From NCBI RefSeq assembly GCF_007829885.1, contig NZ_VIWW01000001.1, positions 4,588,001 through 4,652,000 on the forward strand: a stretch of 64,000 nt of DNA, given 5' to 3'. Source of the stretch: Streptomyces brevispora (lineage in GTDB: Bacteria; Actinomycetota; Actinomycetes; Streptomycetales; Streptomycetaceae). Below the pieces are notes generated by a model, which did not search any database, had not been told where the DNA came from, and saw only the letters and a program-made list of their open reading frames with translations. A program made the translations under genes and the position numbers. Below are positions 1-8,689 of the stretch, piece by piece (position 1 is the first letter of the stretch; each line of letters opens with the position of its first letter).

Positions 1-1
1 C

Positions 2-892
2 GCCGTCATCATGGCGGGCTCGCAGTCCGGCAGCGGTATGCCGCCGGCCAGTCCCATGAACTGGATCGCCTTCGTCATCCTCTTCGCCCTGCACGGGACG
101 CTCACCATGATCTTCGCCCAGATCGGCGACCGGGAGGCGGAGCAGACCCGCACCCAGGCCGACACCATCGCCGCACTCGAATCCGCCAACGCCCGTCTCG
201 AAAGGGCCATGGCGGAGAACGCCGGACTGCACGCCCAGCTCCTGGTCCAGGCCCGCGAGGCCGGGGTGGCCGACGAGCGGAGCCGGATGGCGGCCGAGAT
301 CCACGACACCATCGCGCAGGGGCTGGCCGGCATCATCGCCCAGCTCCAGGTCGTGACGTCCGCGGCCGGCACCGATCCCGGGCCGGCCGGGGAACACCTC
401 GTCCGGGCCCTCGCCCTCGCCCGGCACAGCCTGGGCGAGGCGCGCCGCTCGGTGCACAATCTGCTGCCCGCCGCGCTGGAGCACGACGACCTGCCGGGCG
501 CCCTCGAGAAGACCGTCACCACCTGGTCCGAACGCACCGGCGTCCGCGCCGAGTTCACCGTCACCGGCACGGCCGAGCCGCTGCACGACGAGATAGGCGC
601 CACCCTGCTCCGGATCGCCGAGGAGGCGCTCGCCAACGCCGGCCGCCACGCCGCCGCGTCCCGGGCCGGCGTCACCCTGTCCTACATGGGCGACGAGATC
701 ACGCTGGACGTGCGGGACGACGGCCGCGGCTTCGACCCGCACGCGCTGCCGCCGTACCGGGGCGCCGGCGGATTCGGGCTCGGCGGCATGCGGGCACGCG
801 CCGAACGCATCGCGGGCACGGTCGAGGTGGAGACCGGACACGGCCTCGGCACCGCGGTCTGCGCCCGGGTCCCGCTGGTCCGCAACGACTGA
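2..892 (+). CDS. Sensor histidine kinase (NarL/LiaS type), 5' end outside window
   Basis: Membrane-bound sensor kinase of the HisKA_3 class that should phosphorylate the response regulator encoded next. The frame is open to the left edge, so the N-terminus is missing. Counting from the first Met in the window (base 11), there is one clear hydrophobic segment at about 16-39, a coiled coil at 42-82, an H-box with the phosphoacceptor His98 in RMAAEIHDT, an N-box with Asn209, a G1 box DDGRGFD (236-242) and a G2 box GFGLGGM (254-260). All ATPase motifs are intact. Earlier membrane helices probably lie upstream. The stop is 59 bases before the regulator gene, which fits one operon. The signal sensed cannot be told from the sequence. 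Confidence 0.93.
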   Translation, partial: AVIMAGSQSGSGMPPASPMNWIAFVILFALHGTLTMIFAQIGDREAEQTRTQADTIAALESANARLERAMAENAGLHAQLLVQAREAGVADERSRMAAEIHDTIAQGLAGIIAQLQVVTSAAGTDPGPAGEHLVRALALARHSLGEARRSVHNLLPAALEHDDLPGALEKTVTTWSERTGVRAEFTVTGTAEPLHDEIGATLLRIAEEALANAGRHAAASRAGVTLSYMGDEITLDVRDDGRGFDPHALPPYRGAGGFGLGGMRARAERIAGTVEVETGHGLGTAVCARVPLVRND

Positions 893-951
893 GGCGGCTG
901 CCGGACGACCTCTGGGACGGCACGGCCCCGGGCACAGTACGGTGGGCCGCT

Positions 952-1602
952 ATGGCTCAGGAACCCGCACGCGTCATCACGCTGATCGTCGTCGACGACC
1001 ACCCCGTCGTACGGAACGGACTGCGGGGCATGTTCGATTCGGCGGCGGAGTTCCGGGTGCTCGGCGAGGCGGCGGACGGTGTCGAGGGCGTCGAGATGGC
1101 CGTCCGGCTCGATCCCGACGTCGTCCTGATGGACCTTCGGATGCCCGGCGGCGGCGGAGTGGCGGCGATCACCGAACTGACCCGGCGCGGCGCCCGCTCC
1201 AGGGTCCTGGTCCTCACCACGTACGACACCGACTCCGACACCCTGCCAGCGATCGAGGCCGGGGCGACCGGATACCTGCTCAAGGACGCCCCGCGCGAGG
1301 AGCTGTTCACCGCGGTGCGCGCCGCCGCCGACGGCCGCACCGTCCTGTCGCCCGCCGTCGCCTCCCGGCTCATCTCACGGGTGCGCACCCCCCTCCCGTC
1401 CGGCAGCGAGACGCTCTCCGCGCGCGAGCGCGAAGTGCTCGAACTCGTCGCCAAGGGGACCTCGAACCGGGAGATCGCCGCCGTACTGTTCATCAGCGAG
1501 GCCACGGTGAAGACCCATCTCACCCATGTCTTCGCCAAGCTGGGCGCCAAGGACCGCGCGGCCGCCGTCGCCGTGGCGTACGACCGCGGCATCCTGGGCT
1601 GA
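952..1602 (+). CDS. LuxR/NarL-family response regulator
   Basis: Transcription factor paired with the preceding kinase. The receiver domain (about 9-125) has the acidic pair Asp15-Asp16 in VVDDHP, the phosphoacceptor Asp61 in VLMDLRMP and the conserved Lys111. The C-terminal LuxR helix-turn-helix (about 155-210) begins LSAREREVLELVAKG and contains the recognition helix region SEATVKTHL. At 216 residues it has the normal length for the family. The gene ends 9 bases before the end of the convergent glgX. Target genes are not evident. Confidence 0.95.
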   Translation: MAQEPARVITLIVVDDHPVVRNGLRGMFDSAAEFRVLGEAADGVEGVEMAVRLDPDVVLMDLRMPGGGGVAAITELTRRGARSRVLVLTTYDTDSDTLPAIEAGATGYLLKDAPREELFTAVRAAADGRTVLSPAVASRLISRVRTPLPSGSETLSAREREVLELVAKGTSNREIAAVLFISEATVKTHLTHVFAKLGAKDRAAAVAVAYDRGILG

Positions 1603-1611
1603 CCTCCCGGC

Positions 1612-3888
1612 TCACTCCCGTACCCGCAGCAGCAGGACCGATCTCGCCGGCACCGTCAGGCCCGTGTCGCCCCGGTGGACGGTGCCCGGTGCGGCGGACT
1701 GGTCCTCCCGTGAGGTGTCCAGGACCAGTTCGTACGCCTGCGCCCACGGCGGTCCCGGCAGCCGGAAGTCCGCCGGGCGGTCACCGGCGTGCAGCACCGC
1801 CAGGAAGCTGTCGTCGGTCACCGGCTCGCCGCGGGCGTCCCGGCCCGGGATGTCGCGCCCGGAGAGGTAGAGCCCGACCGTCGCGGCCGGTGCGTACCAG
1901 TCCCCCTCCGTCATCTCGGCCCCCTGCCGGGTGAACCACGCCAGGTCCCGCAGCCCGTCCGGGGCCTGCGCCCGGCCGGAGAAGAACGCCCGGCGGCGCA
2001 GCACCGGATGGGTGTGGCGCAGCGTCAGCAGGCGTGCCGTCAGCTCGGTCAGCTCCCGCCACTGCGGCTGGTCCAGCAGCGACCAGTCCAGCCAGCCGAT
2101 CTCGTTGTCCTGGCAGTACGCGTTGTTGTTGCCGCCCTGGGTGCGGCCCATCTCGTCGCCCGCGACCAGCATCGGGACCCCGGTCGACAGCAGCAGGGTG
2201 GTGAGCAGGTTGCGCAGCTGGCGGCGGCGCAGCGCGTTGACCGCGGCGTCGTCGCTCTCGCCCTCGGCGCCGCAGTTCCAGGCCCGGTTGTCCGAGGTGC
2301 CGTCGCGGTTGCCCTCGCCGTTGGCCTCGTTGTGCTTCTGTTCGTAGCTCACCAGGTCGCGCAGGGTGAAGCCGTCGTGCGCGGTGACGAAGTTGACCGA
2401 GGCGTACGGGCGGCGGCCGCCCCACGCGTAGAGGTCACTCGATCCGGTCAGCCGGTAGCCGAGGTCGCGTACGTCGGGGAGCGCGCCGCGCCAGAAGTCC
2501 CGTACGGCGTCCCGGTAGCGGTCGTTCCACTCGGTCCACAGCGGCGGGAAGGCACCGACCTGGTAGCCGCCGTTGCCGACGTCCCACGGCTCCGCGATCA
2601 GCTTCACCCGGCGCAGCACCGGGTCCTGGGCGATCACCGCGAGGAACGGGGAGAGCATGTCGACGTCGTGCATCGAGCGGGCCAGCGCCGCCGCCAGGTC
2701 GAAGCGGAAGCCGTCGACGCCCATCTCGGTGACCCAGTACCGCAGTGAGTCGGTGATCAGCCGCAGGACGTTCGGCTGCACCACGTGCAGGGTGTTGCCG
2801 CACCCGGTGTAGTCGGCGTATCTGCGGGCGTCGGACTGGAGCCGGTAGTAGCCGCGGTTGTCGATGCCGCGCAGCGACAGCATCGGGCCGAGCTCGCCCG
2901 CCTCCGCCGTGTGGTTGTACACCACGTCGAGGATCACCTCGATCCCGGCGTCGTGCAGGGCGCGCACCATGCGTTTGAACTCGCCGACCTGCTGGCCGGC
3001 GGTGCCGCTCGCGGAGTAGGCGGCGTGCGGGGCGAAGTAGCCGATCGAGTTGTAGCCCCAGTAGTTGTGCAGCCCGCGCCGGAGCAGATGGTCCTCGTGG
3101 GCGAACTGATGCACCGGCAGCAGTTCCACGGCCGTCACCCCGAGGCGCTTCAGATGGCCGATGGCCGCGGGGTGCGCGAGTCCGGCGTAGGTGCCCCGTA
3201 GTTTCTCGGGGATGCCCGGGTGGAGCTTGGTGAAGCCGCGGACGTGCAGTTCGTAGATGACGGAGTCGGCCCACGGGGTCTTGGGCCGCCGGTCCTCGGC
3301 CCAGTCGTCGTCGTCGTGGACGACCACCCCCTTGGGGACGTACGGCGCGGAGTCCCGTTCGTCGCGCACGGTGTCGGCGACCTGCTGCTCGGGCCAGTCC
3401 CTCATATGGCCGTACACCTCGGCCGGAAGGGTGAAGGAGCCGTCCACCGCCCGTGCGTACGGATCGAGCAGCAGTTTCGCCGCGTTCCACCGGGCACCCG
3501 TCCACGGGTCCCAGCGGCCGTGCACCCGGTAGCCGTAGCGCCGGCCGGCTCGTACCCCGGGCACGAAGCCGTGCCAGATCTCATGGGTCAGCTCGGTCAG
3601 TGCCAGCCGGGTCTCGGTGCCGTCCTCGTCGAAGAGGCAGAGCTCCACGGCTTCCGCCCCGCCCGCCCAGAGCGCGAAGTTGGTGCCCGCCACCCCGTCG
3701 GGCCCCACCCGGAAGCGGGCTCCGAGCGGCATCGGCGTACCCGGCCACACGGCGGGCGGCCGTCGGCCGGGCCCGGTGGCAGGCACCTGTCCTGAGCCGG
3801 CGGGAGCGGTGGCCGGCCGCTCCACCGTCTGTCCGGCCGATCCCGGAACCGTCTTCGGCACTGCCTCCTGCTCGGCTGCGCTCGACAC
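1612..3888 (-). CDS. glgX: Glycogen debranching enzyme GlgX (isoamylase-type)
   Basis: Hydrolyses alpha-1,6 branches in glycogen after phosphorylase has trimmed the outer chains; cytoplasmic. The 758-residue product has an N-terminal CBM48 region (about 55-150) followed by a GH13 barrel. The GH13 catalytic set is visible: the nucleophile Asp in GFRFDLA, the acid Glu in LIAEPWD, and the transition-state Asp in FVTAHDG. I chose the GTG at 3888 because GGGAGG lies about 7 bases upstream in the right place and the CBM48 homology follows. The open frame continues much further upstream but only as the antisense of the transpeptidase gene. The first 45 or so residues are low-complexity Ala/Pro/Thr and probably disordered. 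Confidence 0.93.
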   Translation of the reverse strand: MSSAAEQEAVPKTVPGSAGQTVERPATAPAGSGQVPATGPGRRPPAVWPGTPMPLGARFRVGPDGVAGTNFALWAGGAEAVELCLFDEDGTETRLALTELTHEIWHGFVPGVRAGRRYGYRVHGRWDPWTGARWNAAKLLLDPYARAVDGSFTLPAEVYGHMRDWPEQQVADTVRDERDSAPYVPKGVVVHDDDDWAEDRRPKTPWADSVIYELHVRGFTKLHPGIPEKLRGTYAGLAHPAAIGHLKRLGVTAVELLPVHQFAHEDHLLRRGLHNYWGYNSIGYFAPHAAYSASGTAGQQVGEFKRMVRALHDAGIEVILDVVYNHTAEAGELGPMLSLRGIDNRGYYRLQSDARRYADYTGCGNTLHVVQPNVLRLITDSLRYWVTEMGVDGFRFDLAAALARSMHDVDMLSPFLAVIAQDPVLRRVKLIAEPWDVGNGGYQVGAFPPLWTEWNDRYRDAVRDFWRGALPDVRDLGYRLTGSSDLYAWGGRRPYASVNFVTAHDGFTLRDLVSYEQKHNEANGEGNRDGTSDNRAWNCGAEGESDDAAVNALRRRQLRNLLTTLLLSTGVPMLVAGDEMGRTQGGNNNAYCQDNEIGWLDWSLLDQPQWRELTELTARLLTLRHTHPVLRRRAFFSGRAQAPDGLRDLAWFTRQGAEMTEGDWYAPAATVGLYLSGRDIPGRDARGEPVTDDSFLAVLHAGDRPADFRLPGPPWAQAYELVLDTSREDQSAAPGTVHRGDTGLTVPARSVLLLRVRE

Positions 3889-4041
3889 CTGCTCGCCTCC
3901 CGCGGCTCGTGGGGACCGGCACCGAAAGGGAGCGCGCGGCGTCCCGGCCGCGGCTCCCCGAGTGTGGTCGTCCCCTCTGTTCTGCCCACGAGGGGGCCCG
4001 CACTCACGTTTCCCCCGACCGGCCCCGGTCGTTGGGAGGGC

Positions 4042-5274
4042 GTGAACCACGTAGCGAAGAAGGCAGGCGCGAGCGGGGCCACCGTGCTGACACGGTCGGG
4101 ACTGCTCGCCGTACTGGCCGTACTGGCTGTTCTGACCGGCTGCTCGGGCGCGGACTCGACCACCGGCGGGAAGTCCCGGTCGCCGCAGGAGGCGATCCGG
4201 ATCACCCCGAAGGACAGGGCGGCGGGCGTAGGACCGGACAGCAAGGTCGAGGTGAGAGTCCCGGACGGGCGACTGGAGAGCGTCAAGGTGACCCGGATCG
4301 AGGACGCGCAGGAACAGGAGGTGAGGGGCCTGATCGCGAAGGACGGCCGGTCCTGGACTCCGCAGGGAGCGGCGGGCCGGCTCGGGCTCGCCGCCAAGTA
4401 CAGCGTCGACGCGGTGGCCGTGGACGGTGCGGGGCGCCGCTCGGCCCGGCACACCACCTTCACCACGGTGGTGCCCGAACACCGCTTCATCGGCTACTTC
4501 AAGCCGGAGAACCGGTCCACGGTCGGCACCGGCATGATCGTCTCCTTCGAGTTCAACCGCCGGATCACCCAGCGCGCGGCAGTGCAGCGGGCCATCAGGG
4601 TGACCAGCGATCCGCCGGTCGAGGTGGCCGGGCACTGGTTCGGCGCCGACCGGCTGGACTTCCGCCCGGCCGCCTACTGGGAGCCGGGTACCGAGGTCAC
4701 CGTCGAGGTGGGGCTGCGTGATGTGCAGGGGGCGCCGCAGGTGTACGGCACCCAGCACAAGACCATCAGATTCACGGTGGGCCGGGAGCAGGTGTCCCGG
4801 GTGGACGCGGAAGAGCACACGATGGAGGTGCGCCGGGACGGGAATCTCGTCTCCACGGTCCCGATCACGGCGGGCTCCCCGGCGACGGCCACGTACAACG
4901 GCAAGATGGTGGTCAGTGAGATGCAAGAGGTGACCCGGATGGACGGGCGGACCGTCGGCTTCGGCGGTGAGTACGACATCAAGGACGTTCCGCACGCCCT
5001 GCGGCTCACCGATTCCGGGACCTTCGTGCACGGCAACTACTGGTCCGACGAAGACATCTTCGGCTCGACCAACGTCAGCCACGGCTGCATCGGGCTCCGC
5101 GACGAGCAGGACGGCGGCGGGGCCACCCCGGCCCGCTGGTTCTTCGACCGGACGCTCATCGGGGACGTCGTCGAGGTCGTCAACTCCAAGGACAAGCAGG
5201 TTGCCCCGGACAACGGGCTGAGCGGCTGGAACATGAACTGGACCCAGTGGAGGGCGGGCTCCGCCGTGCACTGA
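4042..5274 (+). CDS. Lipoprotein L,D-transpeptidase (YkuD), paralogue 1
   Basis: Cell-wall cross-linking enzyme that makes 3-3 peptide bridges at the outer membrane face. The 410-residue product has a type II signal peptide ending in the lipobox LTGC (Cys34), then Ig-like (Big_10-type) modules, then the YkuD catalytic domain. The active-site motif SHGCIGL contains the nucleophile Cys349, with a conserved His in HGNYW about 20 residues before it. The GTG at 4042 follows GGGAGG closely; a GTG further in, just before LTRSG, is the alternative. It is followed by a second, clearly related copy, so the two arose by tandem duplication. Confidence 0.92.
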   Translation: MNHVAKKAGASGATVLTRSGLLAVLAVLAVLTGCSGADSTTGGKSRSPQEAIRITPKDRAAGVGPDSKVEVRVPDGRLESVKVTRIEDAQEQEVRGLIAKDGRSWTPQGAAGRLGLAAKYSVDAVAVDGAGRRSARHTTFTTVVPEHRFIGYFKPENRSTVGTGMIVSFEFNRRITQRAAVQRAIRVTSDPPVEVAGHWFGADRLDFRPAAYWEPGTEVTVEVGLRDVQGAPQVYGTQHKTIRFTVGREQVSRVDAEEHTMEVRRDGNLVSTVPITAGSPATATYNGKMVVSEMQEVTRMDGRTVGFGGEYDIKDVPHALRLTDSGTFVHGNYWSDEDIFGSTNVSHGCIGLRDEQDGGGATPARWFFDRTLIGDVVEVVNSKDKQVAPDNGLSGWNMNWTQWRAGSAVH

Positions 5275-5352
5275 CGCACCGCCGGCTCAGCTCTCCGGCC
5301 GACACCTCATCGGCTCTGCCCGAGCGGCCCGAGCACCCGGACGGCGCGGCCG

Positions 5353-5442
5353 TCGCGGCCCCGCCGTCCGCCGGGTTCGCCCGGTTTCGCGGCCCCGCCG
5401 TCCGCCGGGTTCGCCACGGTTTCGCGGCCCCGCCGTCCGCCG
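5353..5442. repeat. Tandem repeat, 34-35 bp period, about 2.7 copies
   Basis: A 29-base core starting TCGCGGCCCCGCCGTCCG occurs at 5353, 5387 and (shortened) 5422, in the 370-base gap between the two transpeptidase genes. The rest of that gap holds the upstream region of the second gene, including a somewhat AT-richer stretch at 5515-5570; no gene was seen in it. Confidence 0.85.
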
Positions 5443-5646
5443 CCGCGACCCCGGCACACCGGGACGGCCACGACCGGGCGATGTGCTGGACGGGTTGGGA
5501 CTGAACGGTGACATTCCGGGGAAGAACTGTCCGCAGTCGGTGTGATTATCTTTCGCTGAGCGCGCATATGCAGCGCGCGGGGGCGGGAGCCCGAGAGCTC
5601 CCAGGGCCTTGGCGGGGCCAGGCCGTGCGAAGGGGAGACGACCACA

Positions 5647-6894
5647 TTGAACGGGCAGCCGATATCGGGGACATCGGCCGGGGCGGACAGCGGGCGGCGT
5701 GGGACCACCGGACTGCTGGCTCTGGTACTGGGTGCGCTGCTGTTGCTGGTGACGGCGTGCAGCGCGGGAGACACCGAGGACGGTGGCAAGGGCGCCGGCC
5801 GGGGTGGGGCGAAGGCGGAAGACACCAGCGCCTCCCAGGCCGTGGTGAAGGTCGCTCCGAAGGACGGCGCCGACTCCGTTGCCACCAGTGGGGCGCTGAA
5901 GATCTCGGCCGAGCGCGGGAAGCTGGCCACGGTCAAGGTCTCCGACCCCAAGGGGGCCGACGTCGAGGGGAAGATCGCGGCGGACGGCGCGAGCTGGGAG
6001 CCGGACCAGCATCTGGCCTCGGCGACCAAGTACAAGGTCCACGCCGTGGCCAAGGACGAGAAGGGCCGTGAGTCGGCGAAGGACACCACCTTCACCACGC
6101 TCGTCCCGCAGAACACCTTCATCGGGCAGTACACCCCGGAGGACGGTTCCACGGTCGGCGTCGGCATGCCCGTCTCGATCCACTTCACCCGCGGCATCAC
6201 CGACCCGGAGGCCGTCGAGAAGGCCATCAAGGTGACGGCCGATCCGGCTGTTCCGGTCGAGGGCCACTGGTTCGGCAACGACCGCCTGGACTTCCGGCCG
6301 CAGGACTACTGGCCCGCGGGCACCAAGGTGACCGTGAAGCTCAACCTCGACGGTGTCGAGGGACGCCCGGGGGTCTACGGCAAGCAGGCCAAGACGGTGT
6401 CGTTCACCATCGGCCGCCGGCAGGTCAGCACGGTGGACGCGAAGTCGCACCGGATGAAGGTCGTGCGCGACGGCAAGCAGATCAAGGACATCGCGATCTC
6501 CGCGGGCGCCCCGGCCACCACCACGTACAACGGCAAGATGGTCATCAGCGAGAAGCTCCGGGTGACCCGGATGAACGGTGACACCGTCGGCTTCGGCGGT
6601 GAGTACGACATCAAGGACGTGCCGCACGCGATGCGCCTGTCCACGTCGGGCACCTTCATCCACGGCAACTACTGGGGCGGTCCGGGCGTCTTCGGCTCCA
6701 GCAACACCAGCCACGGCTGCGTCGGCATGCTGGACGCCCGCGGCGGCGGTGACCCGAGCACCCCGGCGTCCTGGTTCTTCAACAACTCCCTCATCGGTGA
6801 CGTCGTGGTCGTGAAGAACTCCCACGACAAGACGATCCAGCCGGACAACGGCCTCAACGGCTGGAACATGGACTGGTCGGAGTGGACCAAGTAG
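5647..6894 (+). CDS. Lipoprotein L,D-transpeptidase (YkuD), paralogue 2
   Basis: Second L,D-transpeptidase, 415 residues, with the same architecture as its neighbour: lipobox LVTAC (Cys38), Ig-like modules, and a C-terminal YkuD domain with SHGCVGM (nucleophile Cys358) and the upstream HGNYWGG His. The start is a TTG at 5647 with GGGGAG about ten bases upstream; the signal peptide needs this start. The two copies agree closely around the catalytic region but differ in the N-terminal linker, which is Gly/Lys-rich here. A strong hairpin follows the stop. The two enzymes may differ in timing or substrate, but nothing in the sequence shows how. Confidence 0.92.
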   Translation: MNGQPISGTSAGADSGRRGTTGLLALVLGALLLLVTACSAGDTEDGGKGAGRGGAKAEDTSASQAVVKVAPKDGADSVATSGALKISAERGKLATVKVSDPKGADVEGKIAADGASWEPDQHLASATKYKVHAVAKDEKGRESAKDTTFTTLVPQNTFIGQYTPEDGSTVGVGMPVSIHFTRGITDPEAVEKAIKVTADPAVPVEGHWFGNDRLDFRPQDYWPAGTKVTVKLNLDGVEGRPGVYGKQAKTVSFTIGRRQVSTVDAKSHRMKVVRDGKQIKDIAISAGAPATTTYNGKMVISEKLRVTRMNGDTVGFGGEYDIKDVPHAMRLSTSGTFIHGNYWGGPGVFGSSNTSHGCVGMLDARGGGDPSTPASWFFNNSLIGDVVVVKNSHDKTIQPDNGLNGWNMDWSEWTK

Positions 6895-6913
6895 CCCTGC
6901 CCCACTGACTGTT

Positions 6914-6956
6914 CACGGGCCCGGCACCGGCGGCGGACGCCGGTGCCGGGCCCGTG
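6914..6956 (+). terminator. Intrinsic-type terminator hairpin
   Basis: A 19-bp perfect stem with a 5-base loop starts 20 bases after the transpeptidase stop codon. There is no U-run, as is common in Streptomyces. Confidence 0.8.
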
Positions 6957-7082
6957 TGCGACGTCGGCTTCCAGGACCTCGACGCGGTCCGGGGAGCCGA
7001 CGTTGTCATTGGGGGAGCGTTACAGGGCGGTGTGGAGCGGTATTTCGGCACGTATTCGGTACGTGCGCAACGGTCCGGTTCG

Positions 7083-8204
7083 TTACGTGGGTGATGTTCC
7101 GGGCTCGTATGTCGAGTGCCCGGACCCTTCCGCGCCACGGGGATTATCCGATGGGTCGGACTTATTCCCCGCGGCGGCCGTCCGGGGCGGAGGAAAGGGA
7201 TCGTCGACCAGGCCCGCCCGAGTCAGATGGACACCGGCTTGAAAGCGGCTGACGGCTCCCTGTTCATCCATTATTTCGGCAATATGCCGACGGCATGTGC
7301 GGACCGATATGCTGAGCCGGCGAGCCACCATTTCGTCTTTGTGGCCCATGGACAGAAGGTGCACTATCGATTTCTTGAGTTCATCGATTGCGTGCGGAGT
7401 CTTCTTCGTGTCGGGAATGAGTGGGCTTGCGGTGTTCCACAGGTTTTCGAAAGCGGCGCAGGCGAAGGCGACCACGGCCGGGTCCCGCACCGCGACCGCC
7501 GTCGTCGCGCCGGCTCCCCGGGAGGAGTCCGGGGGGTGGGGCAGGACGAGCGCTTCGCGATCGAAGGCGATGAGCGGATCGATCAGTTCGGCACTGGTCC
7601 TGACCTCGGCGCCGTGCTGGGTCAGCTCCCGCACCAGGGCCCGGGTGACCAGGTCGCCGCGTATGGCGTGCTGGTAGATCAGCCGGGCCCGCACCCCGCG
7701 GGCGAGCAGGTTCAGCACGATGATCCGGGCGGCCGGGAAGGACTGGCAGGGGCGGGCGCCACTGGGTAGGACGAGGAGGAGCTCCTCGCGGCAGTGGCTG
7801 CTCATGTCACTGATCAGCGCGTGAAAGGCCGTGGTGCGGGCGGAGTCGCACGCAGGGGCGGTGGCGGGAGGAGCCGCGGGGTCCGGCCGGTTCTCCGCGC
7901 TGTCGCGGGGGCCGTCCGTGTGACGTTCGCGCAGTTGCGCTCCGAGCGCCCGTGCCAGCATCGCCGAGGTCTCCTCGCCATCCACCGGGTCGACGAGTCC
8001 GCCGTCGGCGGCACCTGACCGGATCAGGCCCAGGAGGCGCAGTACCCGCTCCGCGCCGATCGACTGCTCAGGGCTCAGGCTCAGCCCCTCGGCGACGTCC
8101 GCACGCTCGAACCGGGTTGCTTCCGCGGCGAATCCATGCGTTGGCGTCCCGTGGTCCAGCGGTGTGCATTCCCCGGCCGGGTGAGACCCTCTCGCTGCCG
8201 GCAT
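7083..8204 (-). CDS. LuxR-type orphan transcriptional regulator
   Basis: A 373-residue regulator with a winged or TrmB/PLD-like effector region (roughly 125-265, including the hydrophobic core around RIIVLNLLARGVRARLIY) and a C-terminal LuxR helix-turn-helix (about 275-335) containing VARRLSISVRTCRRHIAEIM. No receiver domain and no kinase is next to it. Regulators of this shape are common beside peptide and polyketide gene clusters in Streptomyces. The ATG at 8204 has GGGGGAA about 7 bases upstream. It borders an AT-rich gap that may hold its target promoter. Ligand and targets are unknown. Confidence 0.85.
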   Translation of the reverse strand: MPAARGSHPAGECTPLDHGTPTHGFAAEATRFERADVAEGLSLSPEQSIGAERVLRLLGLIRSGAADGGLVDPVDGEETSAMLARALGAQLRERHTDGPRDSAENRPDPAAPPATAPACDSARTTAFHALISDMSSHCREELLLVLPSGARPCQSFPAARIIVLNLLARGVRARLIYQHAIRGDLVTRALVRELTQHGAEVRTSAELIDPLIAFDREALVLPHPPDSSRGAGATTAVAVRDPAVVAFACAAFENLWNTASPLIPDTKKTPHAIDELKKSIVHLLSMGHKDEMVARRLSISVRTCRRHIAEIMDEQGAVSRFQAGVHLTRAGLVDDPFPPPRTAAAGNKSDPSDNPRGAEGSGHSTYEPGTSPT

Positions 8205-8344
8205 TTACTGTTCCCCCTTGCGCCCGCAGGTCGGTGGGCGTCAACTCTAAGGTATCTGGATTTCGTGAGGAGAATAAGGAGCATTAATTCTCTCACGAGC
8301 GATCCGAGGGTCTGGTTGTGCAGTGGAGAGGGGAGGTGTGGAAA

Positions 8345-8461
8345 ATGTCGGAAAAGTTGCTGGAAATTAACGCCAAGGTAATCGGGGAGTTGTCTCGGTG
8401 GTGCCGAGTCGGGATGAATTCCCCTCATACGGAATTTCCTGCAAGAGTGAAGGAAGTGTGA
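8345..8461 (+). CDS. Possible 38-residue peptide
   Basis: Starts at ATG 8345, preceded by GGGGAGG at a spacing of eight, and ends TGA at 8459-8461. The product begins MSEKLLEINAKVIGELSRW, has one Cys and is charged at the ends. GC3 is low for this genome, which argues against a normal Streptomyces gene. No family is recognised. A leader or precursor peptide is one possibility, given the PqqD-like gene nearby, but there is no direct sign of a core region. Confidence 0.25.
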   Translation: MSEKLLEINAKVIGELSRWCRVGMNSPHTEFPARVKEV

Positions 8462-8496
8462 TTGATCGATCACGAGCGTAACCGAGAGGATTGCAA

Positions 8497-8604
8497 ATGG
8501 AACAGTATTTGCTCAATCAATGCATTTCGTTTACTTTTCCTTTACTCGCGTTCGGGTTGCGAACGACGTTTGGCTCCGCCGCGCGGAGGGAACTGATTAG
8601 TTGA
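8497..8604 (+). CDS. Possible 35-residue peptide with a TTA codon
   Basis: Starts at ATG 8497 with GAGAGG about seven bases upstream and ends TGA at 8602-8604. The product has a hydrophobic middle (ISFTFPLLAFGL) and a basic tail. It contains a TTA codon, which in Streptomyces depends on the bldA tRNA. Codon use is atypical and the frame may be chance in AT-rich DNA. Confidence 0.2.
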   Translation: MEQYLLNQCISFTFPLLAFGLRTTFGSAARRELIS

Positions 8605-8689
8605 AGATTTTCCCGCTTTCCACCGTGCGGCAAGCTGCGCGCCACGGAGGTCCTCCGGAACGTGGCAGTGCGCGGACCGGCTGGTCAGT

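Larger units (their letters stand above)
8205..8689. other. AT-rich intergenic gap
   Basis: This 485-base gap is clearly poorer in GC than its surroundings, especially at 8260-8300 and 8460-8610. It contains two short frames with good ribosome binding sites, listed separately. Otherwise it probably holds the promoter of the regulator reading leftwards. The low GC could mark acquired DNA. Confidence 0.5.

Noticed and set aside
3889..5271. Upstream extension of the glgX frame
   Set aside because: The added region is antisense to the first transpeptidase; a good ribosome site at the GTG 3888 marks the real start.
5287..6825. 512-codon open frame on the minus strand
   Set aside because: It is antisense to the second transpeptidase, which has clear motifs; high GC leaves long open frames on the other strand.
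8081..8473. 130-codon minus-strand frame over the AT-rich gap
   Set aside because: It overlaps the regulator start in another frame and has neither codon bias nor a ribosome site.
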